This document shows positions 19,331 through 27,828 of a DNA stretch of 64,000 nucleotides, piece by piece. The position numbers were made by a program, and so were the translations under genes. Position 1 is the first letter of the stretch, and the number at the start of each line of letters is the position of its first letter. This stretch comes from Sva-07 sp963707515. Lineage in GTDB: Bacteria; Actinomycetota; Acidimicrobiia; Acidimicrobiales; Ilumatobacteraceae. Location: positions 620,001 through 684,000 of the forward strand of contig CAVPQI010000003.1 in assembly GCA_963707515.1 (NCBI GenBank), written 5' to 3'. The notes under the pieces were generated by a model, which was given only the letters and a program-made list of their open reading frames with translations, was not told the DNA's origin and did no database searches.

Positions 19331-20491
19331 CTACGTCGTGTAGTCGGCGTTGAACGTGACGTAGGTGGGGGAGAGGTCGCAGCCCCACACGGTGGCGTCG
19401 GCGTCGCCGGTGGCGAGCGAGACGTGGATCCGCACCTCGTCGCCGCGCATGTAGCCGGACAGCGCGTCGAGGCCGTCGTCGTCGAGGAGGCGCGGGTACA
19501 CCTCGTCGGCACCGAAGCGGATCACCACGCGCTCCTGCTCGATGTCGGTGTCCTCACTGCACTTGCCGATCGCCATCGCCACGCGACCCCAGTTCGGGTC
19601 GCCACCGTGGACGGCGGTCTTGACCAGCGGCGAGTTGACGATCGCCTTGGCGACGCGCTTGGCCTGGGCGCGGTCGCGGGCGCCGTCGACGTGCACCTCG
19701 ATGAGGGAGTTGGCGCCTTCGCCGTCGCGGACGATCTGCTTGGTCAGGTCGAGCGCCACCGCGTACAGGGCCCGCTCGAAGGCGCCGGCGTCGACGGGCC
19801 CGGCGACGCCGGACGCCATCAGGATCGACGAGTCGCTGGTCGAGGTGTCGGTGTCGATCGACACGCAGTTGAACGTGCGGTCGACGACGCGACGGAACGC
19901 GGCGTCGAGGTCGGCGGACGCGAGCTCGGCGTCGGTGAACAGCAACGAGATGTGGGTCGCCATGTCCGGCTCGATCATGCCGACGCCCTTGGCGACGCCG
20001 ACGACCCGTGCCGTACTGCCCTCCACGGTGGCTTCGGCGACCTTGGCGACCGTGTCGGTCGTCATCATCCCGGTCGCCACGCGGCGGGCGTCGGTCGCAC
20101 CGGGCGCCGCCGGCAGTGCGGCGATCCCGTCACGGATCCGGTCCATCGGATAGCGGCGCCCGATGACACCTGTCGAGGTGACGACGACGTCGGCAGCGTC
20201 GCAGCCGAGCCGCTCCGCGACGCGCTCGGCGACCTCGACGGCGTTGGCATGGCCGTCGGCTCCGGTGGCGACGTTGGAGTTCTTGGAGATCACCACGACC
20301 GCCGCGGCGTGGCCGTCAGCGAGGTGGTCGCGGCTGATCACGACGCTCGGACCGGCGAACCGGCTGCGCGTGAACAGCCCGGCGGTCGGCACGCGGCCGT
20401 TGCTGGCGGCGACGACCACGAAGTCGTCGGTCGAGTCCTTGACGCCGATGTTGGCGACGTGGCTGCCGAATCCGGCGGGCAGGTCGATCAT
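19331..20491 (-). CDS. argJ: ArgJ-type glutamate N-acetyltransferase / ornithine acetyltransferase
   Basis: Transfers acetyl from N-acetylornithine to glutamate in cyclic arginine biosynthesis; some members also use acetyl-CoA. The 386-residue protein has the ArgJ core: VVISKNSNVATG, VTSTGVIGRRYPMDRI, TTDTVAK, and the self-cleavage region KGVGMIEPDMATHISLLF where the Thr of MATH is the predicted nucleophile. The C-terminus has KTAVHGGDPNWGRVAMAIGK. No other arg genes are nearby, which is unusual. ATG 20491 overlaps the stop of the MarR gene by 4 nt (ATGA), so the two are co-translated. Confidence 0.9.
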   Translation of the reverse strand: MIDLPAGFGSHVANIGVKDSTDDFVVVAASNGRVPTAGLFTRSRFAGPSVVISRDHLADGHAAAVVVISKNSNVATGADGHANAVEVAERVAERLGCDAADVVVTSTGVIGRRYPMDRIRDGIAALPAAPGATDARRVATGMMTTDTVAKVAEATVEGSTARVVGVAKGVGMIEPDMATHISLLFTDAELASADLDAAFRRVVDRTFNCVSIDTDTSTSDSSILMASGVAGPVDAGAFERALYAVALDLTKQIVRDGEGANSLIEVHVDGARDRAQAKRVAKAIVNSPLVKTAVHGGDPNWGRVAMAIGKCSEDTDIEQERVVIRFGADEVYPRLLDDDGLDALSGYMRGDEVRIHVSLATGDADATVWGCDLSPTYVTFNADYTT

Positions 20492-21009
20492 TGTTCGAGT
20501 CCGGCGTGGATGGCACCGAAGATCGTGCCGAGGTTCTCGATCTGCTCGTCGTCGAGGTGGTCGAAGACGCGGCGCCGGACGCTCTCGACGTGGTGGGGCG
20601 CGGCCTCGCGCAGCGCCTCCATGCCCTCGTCGGTCAGCGTCGCCATCATCACCCGGCGGTCGGAGGTCGACGGCTCGCGCCGGACGTGACCGGCCTTGAC
20701 GAGGCCGTCGAGGCGTCGGGTCAGGCCACTCGGCGAGAGTTGCAAGCGATCGGCGAGGTCACACATCCGCATCTGGTGATCGTCGGACTCGGACAGGTAC
20801 ACGAGCACCTGGTAGTCGCCGAGCGCCATGCCACTGGCACTGGCACTGAGGTCACGCTCGAGCGCCGACATCAGGTCGTAGTGGGTCTCGATGAAATTGC
20901 GCCACGCGACCATCTCGCGGTCGTCGAGCCACCTGGTCGCCGTGTCACTGGACGCGGTGTCACTGGTCGCGGTGTCACTGGTCGCGGTGTCACTGGTCGC
21001 CTGCGTCAT
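20488..21009 (-). CDS. MarR-family transcriptional regulator
   Basis: A 173-residue winged-helix regulator. The core is LGDYQVLVYLSESDDHQMRMCDLADRL, then LSPSGLTRRLDGLVKAGHVRREPSTSDRRVMMATLTDEG, the classical MarR recognition helix and wing (DRR). The N-terminus carries a TSDTA-type repeat from 15-bp tandem repeats at about 20941-21000, probably disordered. ATG 21009 is used; the longer frame reads through the promoter. It is coupled to argJ, and a palindrome at 21038-21052 just upstream is a candidate operator for autoregulation. The ligand is unknown. Confidence 0.85.
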   Translation of the reverse strand: MTQATSDTATSDTATSDTASSDTATRWLDDREMVAWRNFIETHYDLMSALERDLSASASGMALGDYQVLVYLSESDDHQMRMCDLADRLQLSPSGLTRRLDGLVKAGHVRREPSTSDRRVMMATLTDEGMEALREAAPHHVESVRRRVFDHLDDEQIENLGTIFGAIHAGLEQ

Positions 21010-21037
21010 CCGCTCAGTGTATCGAGACCACGCAACT

Positions 21038-21052
21038 GTTGTGTAGGACAAC
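21038..21052. promoter_or_regulatory. Candidate MarR operator
   Basis: GTTGT-GTAGG-ACAAC, a perfect 5-5-5 inverted repeat of the TTGT...ACAA type typical of MarR boxes. It sits 29 nt upstream of the MarR start and overlaps the stop of the SRPBCC gene. Binding is inferred from position and symmetry only. Confidence 0.4.
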
Positions 21053-21570
21053 TATTCGCTGGCGCTGTCGCCGGCACTGGCGGCGAAGTGGTCGGCGAGG
21101 CGGTCGAGGGTCCGCTCGATCGCCCGCCCGTTGCGGCGCGGCGCGCCGATCAGCGACAGCAGCAGGCGGCTGCGCGCTCCGGTCCAGTCGAACTCCTCGG
21201 TGACCTCGGTGCCACCGTCGACCGGCCGCAAGCGGTACCGCCACACGTGATGCCCGGCATGACGCCAGGCGATCAGGTTCGGCTCGTCGAACTCGACGAC
21301 CTCGTTGGTCATCCGGTACGGGATGCCCCACTTCATCGACATGCCGAAGCGACTGCCGAGCGTGAGGTGCGCCGGCACCTCGTCCGTGGGCGCCACGACG
21401 GTGCCCGACCCGTCGATCAGCGGGTGCTGTGCGGGATCGGCCAGCAGGTCGAAGATCGCCTGCGGCTCGGCCGGGACGAAGCGGATGCCGCGAACCAGAT
21501 GGCGGTCGTCCGCAGCGGACGGCACCGTCGCGGATGCGTTGTCGGACTCGGACCCGTCACCGTCTGCCAC
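21052..21570 (-). CDS. SRPBCC / polyketide-cyclase-like protein
   Basis: A 172-residue START/SRPBCC (helix-grip) domain protein. Visible features are RGIRFVPAEPQAIFDLLADPAQHPLIDGSGTV near the N-terminus, a FGMSMKWGIPYRMTNEVVEFDEPNLIAWRHAG strand set, and RLRPVDGGTEVTEEFDWTGA. The last helix has AIERTLDRLADHF. Such proteins bind hydrophobic ligands; the ligand here is unknown. The first 20 residues are Ser/Ala/Asp-rich and probably disordered. It lies directly upstream of marR and argJ on the same strand, 42 nt away. Confidence 0.75.
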   Translation of the reverse strand: MADGDGSESDNASATVPSAADDRHLVRGIRFVPAEPQAIFDLLADPAQHPLIDGSGTVVAPTDEVPAHLTLGSRFGMSMKWGIPYRMTNEVVEFDEPNLIAWRHAGHHVWRYRLRPVDGGTEVTEEFDWTGARSRLLLSLIGAPRRNGRAIERTLDRLADHFAASAGDSASE

Positions 21571-21618
21571 ACGGCCAGTCTGGCCGATCGCCGCGCCGCC
21601 CGACGCACTTGCCCACGT

Positions 21619-22512
21619 TCAGCGTCCGAGGACCGCGGCGAGCGCGGTGCGGATGTCGGCGTGCGCGAACGTGTGTCCGGCCTCGGTCAGCACTCGCGGG
21701 AACACCTTCTGGCCGGTGAACAAGAGGCTCTCGGCGAGCTCGCTGCCGAGCACGAGCTTCGGACCGAAGGACGGGATCGGCATGAACGTCGGCCGATGGA
21801 GCACCTCACCGAGCGACTCGGTGAACTCGGCGTTGGTGACCGGATGCGGAGCGGTGAGGTTGACGGGTCCCTCGACATCGGCGTCGAGCAGGTGTGTGGT
21901 GGCGGCGACGTGGTCGTCGAGAGTGATCCAACTCAACCACTGCGCACCCGACCCCATCTTGCCGCCGAGTCCGAACTTGAAGAGCGGGAGCTGCCTGGCC
22001 AACGCACCGCCGTGGGCGTCCAAGACGATGCCGGTGCGCAGGTGGGCGACGCGCACGCCCGCCGCTTCGGCCGCCTCCGTCGAGCGCTCCCATTCGACGA
22101 CGACGCCGGCGAGGAAGTCGTCGCCCGGCCGCGAACGTTCGTCGAGATCCTCGTCGCCGCGCGACCCGTAGTAACCGACCGCAGAACCCGACAGCAGCGT
22201 CCGCGGCCCACCGTCGGTGCCGGCGATCGCCTCGGCGATCAGCGTCGTGCTCGACGTCCGGCTCTCCAACAGCGTCCGCTTGTACTCGGCGGTCCAGCGG
22301 TGGTCGGCGATGCCGGCACCAGCCAGGTTGACCACGGCATCGACACCCTCGAGCGCACCGTCGGGGAAGCGGCGCTCGGCGGGGGACCAGACGATGTCGC
22401 CGCGCTCGGCGTCGTGGCGGACGATGCGCACCACGTGGTGACCAGCGGCGGTGAGATGCGAGTGGAGCGCCGTGCCGATCAGGCCGGTGGCGCCGGTGAT
22501 GGCGACCTTCAT
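21619..22512 (-). CDS. TIGR01777-type epimerase (SDR39U1-like)
   Basis: A 297-residue extended-SDR sugar-epimerase-like protein. It starts MKVAITGATGLIGTALHSHL (NADP-binding TGxxGxxG), has VVNLAGAGIADHRW, the family motif LSGSAVGYYGSRGD in place of the usual Tyr-Lys region, and the C-terminal DUF1731 portion (VLHRPTFMPIPSFGPKLVLG, then a LLFTGQKVFP stretch). Biological substrate is unknown in the family. It lies 48 nt upstream of the SRPBCC gene on the same strand; in several actinobacteria such epimerases sit beside lpd/lip genes, as here (1 kb away). Confidence 0.85.
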   Translation of the reverse strand: MKVAITGATGLIGTALHSHLTAAGHHVVRIVRHDAERGDIVWSPAERRFPDGALEGVDAVVNLAGAGIADHRWTAEYKRTLLESRTSSTTLIAEAIAGTDGGPRTLLSGSAVGYYGSRGDEDLDERSRPGDDFLAGVVVEWERSTEAAEAAGVRVAHLRTGIVLDAHGGALARQLPLFKFGLGGKMGSGAQWLSWITLDDHVAATTHLLDADVEGPVNLTAPHPVTNAEFTESLGEVLHRPTFMPIPSFGPKLVLGSELAESLLFTGQKVFPRVLTEAGHTFAHADIRTALAAVLGR

Positions 22513-22578
22513 GGACCGAGCGTAGGCGTGCGGTCAGGGGAGCACGCCGCGCCGATCCGCTCGTAGGCTCCTCCGCCG

Positions 22579-23010
22579 ATGAAGACCCGTACGCTGCTGC
22601 TGCTCTCGGTCGGGGTCGGGCTGGCGATCCTGCTCGCCGGCGGTGTCTTCTTGTTCCAGCTGTCGAACGAGTCGGCGACCGTCGAGGAAGCCGAGATCGG
22701 CGATGCGGTCGAGGTCGGCGACGTCGAGATCACCGTGCTCGAGGTGTCCGAGACCGCCGGCACCTTCGCCGTCGACGTCGACCTCGGTGGCATCGACGAC
22801 GCCGACGGCATCGACAGCTTCCGCCTGATCACCGGGTCGGAGCCGCTGTCGCCGGTGGGCGCGCCCGAGGCTGGGCGGTGTGCCGAGATCACCGTCGCCG
22901 CACAGCGCTGCCGGCTCGACTTCGACGTCAGCGCCACCGACGGCTCGAACCGGGTTCTCGTGCTGCGCCGTGGCGACGAGCAGCGCCGCTGGGACCTCGG
23001 CCAGCCCTGA
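22579..23010 (+). CDS. Small membrane-anchored or secreted hypothetical protein
   Basis: 143 residues. The N-terminus (MKTRTLLLLSVGVGLAILLAGGVFLF) is a signal anchor; there is no lipobox Cys. The rest is acidic and beta-rich: repeated VEVGDVEITVLEVSE strands, a pair of Cys (CAEITVAAQRC) that could form a disulfide, and VLVLRRGDEQRRW at the end. No family recognised. It lies divergently from the epimerase and 92 nt before lpdA on the same strand. Confidence 0.65.
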   Translation: MKTRTLLLLSVGVGLAILLAGGVFLFQLSNESATVEEAEIGDAVEVGDVEITVLEVSETAGTFAVDVDLGGIDDADGIDSFRLITGSEPLSPVGAPEAGRCAEITVAAQRCRLDFDVSATDGSNRVLVLRRGDEQRRWDLGQP

Positions 23011-23102
23011 CATTCGCCGCCCCGCCGAGCTGGTGGTGTGAGCACTCGGGTGGGTCCGGCGCCGATGACGTTGCACGTGATCCCCCGCTACGGTGGCAGG
23101 CG

Positions 23103-24506
23103 ATGAGTGAGCACTACGACCTGGTCATCATCGGAGGCGGACCGGGTGGCTACTCGGCCGCCCTCTACGGGGCCAGCGCCGGCCTCAAGATCGCCCTCGT
23201 CGAGATGGATGCGCTCGGTGGCACGTGCCTCAACCGTGGTTGCATCCCCGCCAAGGCGTTCCTCGAGACGGCGGCGGTGAAGCGCCACGTCGATCACGCC
23301 GACGATTTCGGCATCGCCGGTGTCGGTGCGCCGAAGGTCGAGTTCGCCCGCACCCAGGAGCGCAAGCAGGGCATCGTCGCCAACCTGGTCAACGGCATCG
23401 GGGCGATGTGCAAGAACCGCAAGGTCGATGTCTTCAACGGCACCGGGTCGCTCGGCGCCGGCCGCACGGTCAGCGTGGCGATGGCCGACGGTTCCTCGGC
23501 GACGCTCACCGGCGACGCCGTGCTGCTCGCTGCGGGCTCCGTCCCGCGCACGATCCCCGGCTTCGAACGCGGCGGGCCGATCATGACCAGCGACGAGGTG
23601 CTCGATCTCGACACCTTGCCGCAGCGTGTCGTCGTCATCGGCGGTGGCGCCATCGGCTGCGAGTTCGCCTCGACGTTCGCCGACCTCGGCAGCGAGGTGA
23701 CGATCCTCGAGGGCCTCCCGAAGATCCTCCCCGGCCTCGACAAGGACCTCACCAAGGTCGTCGAGAAGTCGTTCAAGAAGAAGAAGATCGCCATCCGCAC
23801 CGGCGTGATGGTCAAGGGCCACACGCCGAACGCCTTCGGCGGCACCACGGTGTCGTTCGGTGAAGGTGAGACGGTCGAGGTCGACGCCGTCGTCGTGTCG
23901 GTCGGCCGGCGCCCGTTCGCCGATCGCCTCGGTCTCGACGACACCGGCGTCGTCGTCGACGAGCGCGGGTTCGTCGTCGTCGACGAGTACTGCCGCACCG
24001 GTGAGGACGGCGTGTACGCGGTCGGCGACCTGATCGCCACGCCGCAGCTGGCGCACGTCGCCTACGCCGAGTCGATCCTCGTGATCAAGGACCTCCTCGG
24101 CGAGTCGCCGTCGCCCATCGCCTACGACCGGGTGCCGTGGGCGATCTACTGCCATCCCGAAGTCGCCTGGGCCGGCCCCGACGAGGAGCAGGCCCGAGCC
24201 GCCGGCCACGACGTCGTCGTCGCCAAGCACCCGTTCAAGTTCAACAGCCGAGCGATGATCCTCGGCGAGACCGACGGTCTGGTGAAGATCATCGCCAAGA
24301 AGAACGCCGATGGCAGCGCCGGGCAGGTGCTCGGCGTGCACATGGTCGGCCCGTGGGTGACCGAACAGCTCAGTGGTGGCTACCTGGCCGTCAACTGGGA
24401 GGCCACCGTCGACGAGATCGCCGAGTTCATCCAACCGCACCCGAGCCTGTCGGAGCTGTTCGGTGAGACCGTGATGACGCTCACCGGCCGCAACTTCAAC
24501 GGCTAG
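23103..24506 (+). CDS. lpdA: Dihydrolipoyl dehydrogenase (E3)
   Basis: FAD flavoprotein disulfide reductase that reoxidises the lipoyl arms of 2-oxoacid dehydrogenases with NAD+. The 467-residue protein has the FAD motif IIGGGPGGYSAA (9-20), the redox disulfide GGTCLNRGCIPAK (Cys42/Cys47), the NAD motif VVIGGGAIGCEFASTFADLG, the second FAD motif GVYAVGDL, and the C-terminal catalytic His in IQPHPSLSE. ATG 23103 fits the family N-terminus. It is followed 56 nt later by the E2 gene, then lipB and lipA, forming a lipoate-centred operon. Confidence 0.95.
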   Translation: MSEHYDLVIIGGGPGGYSAALYGASAGLKIALVEMDALGGTCLNRGCIPAKAFLETAAVKRHVDHADDFGIAGVGAPKVEFARTQERKQGIVANLVNGIGAMCKNRKVDVFNGTGSLGAGRTVSVAMADGSSATLTGDAVLLAAGSVPRTIPGFERGGPIMTSDEVLDLDTLPQRVVVIGGGAIGCEFASTFADLGSEVTILEGLPKILPGLDKDLTKVVEKSFKKKKIAIRTGVMVKGHTPNAFGGTTVSFGEGETVEVDAVVVSVGRRPFADRLGLDDTGVVVDERGFVVVDEYCRTGEDGVYAVGDLIATPQLAHVAYAESILVIKDLLGESPSPIAYDRVPWAIYCHPEVAWAGPDEEQARAAGHDVVVAKHPFKFNSRAMILGETDGLVKIIAKKNADGSAGQVLGVHMVGPWVTEQLSGGYLAVNWEATVDEIAEFIQPHPSLSELFGETVMTLTGRNFNG

Positions 24507-24562
24507 ACGCATCACCCATCGCCCGCCGCCAATCTCTGGACCACGAAGAGGACTCACGAACC

Positions 24563-26035
24563 ATGGCAGACGTCACGCTTCCCCAACTCGGTGAAACGGT
24601 CACCGAAGGCACCATCACGCAATGGTTCAAGAGCGTCGGCGATTCCGTCGCCGCCGACGAGCCGTTGTTCGAGGTCTCGACCGACAAGGTCGACACCGAG
24701 GTCCCGTCACCGATCGCCGGTGTGCTCACCGAGATCCGCGCCCAGGAGGGCGAGACGGTCGACGTCGGCACCGTGATCGCCGTGATCGGCGATTCCGACG
24801 GCGCCGAGGCATCGGCTCCCGAGCCCGAGACGCCGGCCCCCGCCGCCGAGCAGGCACCTGCCGAACCGGCGCCGGCCCCTGCACCCGCTGCGGAGGCGCC
24901 CGCGGCTCCGCCGCCCGCCGAGCCTGCACCGGCCGCCGCCGCACCGCCGCCGCCGCCGGCTCCTGCCGCTGCACCGGCCACGTCGCCGGAGCAACCGGCG
25001 CCCGCCGCAGCGACGGCGCCCGCCGGCGACAATCGCCTGCTGTCGCCGGTGGTCCGCCGGCTGATCAACGACAACGGCCTCGACCCCGACCAGATCACCG
25101 GCACCGGCCCCGGCGGTCGCATCACCCGCGACGACGTGCTCGACCACCTCGACGCCGGCGGTGGCTCGCAGCCCGCGCCCGCACCGGCGGCGGCACCCGC
25201 CGCCTCCCCGGCACCGGCTGCAGCACCGGCCGCCCCGGCGCAGGCTCCCGCGACGCAGGCTCCCGCGACGCAGGCTCCCGCGGCCGCGGCCGCCCGCCCG
25301 GCACCGAGCGTCACCGCCGGCGAGCGCGACTCGGCCGTCAAGCTGTCGAAGATCCGCAAGCTCACCGGCGAACACATGGTGATGAGCAAGGCGACCAGCC
25401 CGCACGCGTTCAGCGTCGTCGAGGTCGACTACGCCAACGTCGACGTCGCGCGGTCGCGGGTCAAGGCCGACTGGAAGGCGCATCACGGCTTCAGCCTCAC
25501 CTACCTCCCGTTCATCTCGCGAGCGGTGATCGATGCCCTGGCCGAGTTCCCGCACCTCAACGCCAGCGTCAGCGGCGACGAGCTGATCGTTCACGACTAC
25601 GTCGACCTCGGCATCGCCGTCGACCTCGACTACGAAGGCCTCCTGGCGCCCGTGATCCGCGACGCCGACACGAAGCGCCTCGCTGCGCTCGCCGGCGAGA
25701 TCTCCGACCTCGCCAACCGGGCCCGTTCGCGCAAGCTGACCCCCGACGAGATCTCCGGCGGCACGTTCACGCTGAGCAACAACGGCTCCGCCGGGTCGGT
25801 GCTGACGATGCCGATCATCAACCAGCCGCAGGTGGCGATCATCTCGACCGACGCCGTGGTGCGCAAGCCCGTCGTCACCACCGGCTCCGACGGCGGCGAG
25901 GCGATCGCCATCCATCCCGTCGGCAACCTGGCGATGAGCTGGGACCACCGGGCCTTCGACGGCGCCTACGCGGCGCGCTTCCTCGCCCGGGTCAAGGAGA
26001 TCCTCGAGACCAAGGATTGGTCGACCGAGCTCTGA
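24563..26035 (+). CDS. sucB: 2-oxoacid dehydrogenase E2, dihydrolipoyl acyltransferase
   Basis: The acyltransferase core of pyruvate or 2-oxoglutarate dehydrogenase. 490 residues: one lipoyl domain (lipoyl Lys42 in STDKVDTE), a long Pro/Ala-rich linker (about 90-150), an E3/E1-binding domain (LLSPVVRRLINDNGLDP to DDVLDHL, about 156-195), a second Pro/Ala linker with QAPATQAP repeats, then the catalytic domain ending with the active-site SWDHRAFDGAYAARF. Actinobacterial E2 proteins are often shared between complexes, so the substrate cannot be fixed. A GAAGAGGA sequence precedes ATG 24563. Downstream it meets palindrome A copy 2. Confidence 0.9.
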   Translation: MADVTLPQLGETVTEGTITQWFKSVGDSVAADEPLFEVSTDKVDTEVPSPIAGVLTEIRAQEGETVDVGTVIAVIGDSDGAEASAPEPETPAPAAEQAPAEPAPAPAPAAEAPAAPPPAEPAPAAAAPPPPPAPAAAPATSPEQPAPAAATAPAGDNRLLSPVVRRLINDNGLDPDQITGTGPGGRITRDDVLDHLDAGGGSQPAPAPAAAPAASPAPAAAPAAPAQAPATQAPATQAPAAAAARPAPSVTAGERDSAVKLSKIRKLTGEHMVMSKATSPHAFSVVEVDYANVDVARSRVKADWKAHHGFSLTYLPFISRAVIDALAEFPHLNASVSGDELIVHDYVDLGIAVDLDYEGLLAPVIRDADTKRLAALAGEISDLANRARSRKLTPDEISGGTFTLSNNGSAGSVLTMPIINQPQVAIISTDAVVRKPVVTTGSDGGEAIAIHPVGNLAMSWDHRAFDGAYAARFLARVKEILETKDWSTEL

Positions 26036-26052
26036 AGCTCGGCCAATCGGCC

Positions 26053-26895
26053 GTGTCGATCCACCCCGCCTCGGATGAGCGTGACAACAGGGGTCAGACC
26101 CCTGTTGTCACGCCTGCGCCGCTGCACGTCCGCTGGATGGGGCGAGTGCCCTACCGCGAGGCGCTGGCGGTGCAGACGGCGCTGTTCGAGCACGGCCACG
26201 ACGACCATCTGCTGCTCCTCGAACATCCGCACGTGTTCACCCACGGGCGGCGCACCGACCTCGCCACCAACCTCCGGTGCGAGCCCGCCGCCGTCGGCGC
26301 CGAACTCGTTCCGGTGAAGCGCGGCGGCGACATCACCTACCACGGTCCCGGTCAGCTCGTCGGCTATCCGATCCTCACGGTCGACAACCGCCTCGGCGCC
26401 TCCGACCACGTGTGCAACGTGGAAGGGCTGGTCATCGACGCCCTGACCGAGCTCGGCCTGCCCAACGCCGGTCGCCTGCCCGGCTTCGCCGGCGTCTGGC
26501 TCGACGTCGATCACCCCGACCCGGCCGTGCAGCCGCGCAAGATCTGTGCGATCGGCGTCCGCCTCGCCCGCGGCCGCACGATGCACGGCTTCGCCCTCAA
26601 CGTCACGACCGACCTCACCTACATGCGCGAGCACATCGTGCCCTGCGGGATCGCCGACCGCCCGGTGACCTCGCTCGCCGAGGAAGGCATCGACGTCAGC
26701 ATCCGCGACGTCGTCGACGTCGTCGCCCGGCTCGCCGCGCAACGGTGGGCCGACGGCCGGCTGGAGCGCCAGGACGTGGCCTGGAAGCACGCCGCCGGCG
26801 ACGCCGACCTGGCCGCGTTCTCCCGCGGTGCCGGCCCCGGTGACACCGTGCGCACCGTCTCCGACCGTGCCGCCCGACGGTTGGAGGCCGCCGGC
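26053..26895 (+). CDS. lipB: Octanoyl-ACP:protein octanoyltransferase LipB (no stop before lipA)
   Basis: Transfers octanoyl from ACP to lipoyl-domain lysines. Core motifs: VRWMGRVPYREALAVQ, LLLLEHPHVFTHGRRTD, VKRGGDITYHGPGQLVGYPIL, the Lys of PRKICAIGVRLARG, TMHGFALNV, and the catalytic Cys in PCGIADRPVTSL. The only conventional in-frame start before VRWMG is GTG 26053, upstream of the palindrome; otherwise a CTG at 26122, or ATG 26137 with loss of conserved residues. No stop codon occurs in this frame before the lipA homology, so the true C-terminus (about residue 250) is uncertain. Either a LipB-LipA fusion or a sequence error; the end given is arbitrary, at the candidate lipA GTG. Confidence 0.8.
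26079..26113. repeat. 35-bp perfect palindrome, repeat family A, copy 2
   Basis: Centred on 26096 with 17-bp arms; core as in copies 1 and 3 but with a G-C pair at the variable stem position. It follows sucB by 43 nt and lies inside the only start-to-homology interval available to lipB, so it is either in the lipB leader or translated as part of its N-terminus. Confidence 0.9.
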
Positions 26896-27828
26896 GTGAC
26901 GACGGGTCTGTCGATCGAGTCGCGCAAACCCGACTGGCTGCGTGCCAAGGTGCGCCTCGACGCCGACGTCACCGCCCTGCGGCGCACGATCCGCGACCTC
27001 GACCTCGTCACCGTGTGCGAGGACGCCGGGTGTCCCAACCTGTCGGAGTGCTGGAGCGACGGCACCGCCACGTTCATGGTGCTCGGCGAGCGCTGCACCC
27101 GGGCCTGCGGGTTCTGCCTCGTCGACACCCGCCACCCGCTCGCACCGGCAGCGGACGAACCGGCCCGGGTCGCCGAGGCGATCGTGCGGATGCAACTCGA
27201 CCACGCCGTGCTGACCATGGTCGCTCGCGACGACCTCGCCGACGGCGGGATGGCCCACGTCGCCGCCTGTGTGCGGGCGGTCCGCGAGCGGCGGCCGTCG
27301 ACGCGGGTCGAGACGCTGATCTCCGACGCCAAGGGCGATGACGCCGCCCTCGACCTCCTGTTCGCCGCTCGTCCCGACGTCCTCAACCACAACATCGAGA
27401 CCGTCCCCCGGTTGCAGCGCGCCGTGCGGCCGTCGGCCGGGTACGCCCGCTCGCTGTCCGTGCTGGCCCGCGCCGCGGCCGCCGGCCTGACCACGAAGAC
27501 CGGTTTCATGGTCGGGCTCGGTGAGACGGACGAGGAGGTCGAGGGAGTGCTCGCCGACCTCGCCGGTCTCGGCGTCGACATCGTCACGATCGGTCAGTAC
27601 CTGCGCCCGACCTCGCATCACCTGCCGATCGCTCGCTACGTCGCGCCCAGCGAGTTCGCCGGGTGGAAGGCGCGGGGCGAGGCGTTGGGCATCGGCCACG
27701 TCGAGGCCGGCCCGCTGACACGGTCGAGCTACCACGCCCGCTCGGCAGCCGAGCACGTCGGTGCCGGTACCGGTGCGCGGCAACGGGCGCGACGCCGACC
27801 CGGTGGCGGTGTCGGTCAGCATCGGTCG
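26896..27828 (+). CDS. lipA: Lipoyl synthase LipA (frame open at both ends)
   Basis: Radical-SAM enzyme inserting two sulfurs into octanoyl groups on E2 subunits. It has the auxiliary-cluster motif CEDAGCPNLSECW and the radical-SAM motif CTRACGFCLVDTRHP, then FNHNIET-type ARPDVLNHNIETVPRLQ, KTGFMVGLGETDEEV, TIGQYLRPTSHHLP and the C-terminal GPLTRSSYHA. GTG 26896 is the candidate start (VTTGLSIESRKPDWLRAKV). The frame continues without a stop into the SWIM gene; shifting one frame after about 27770 would give an ordinary end at the TGA overlapping ATG 27829, so one missing base is a likely explanation. Confidence 0.85.
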
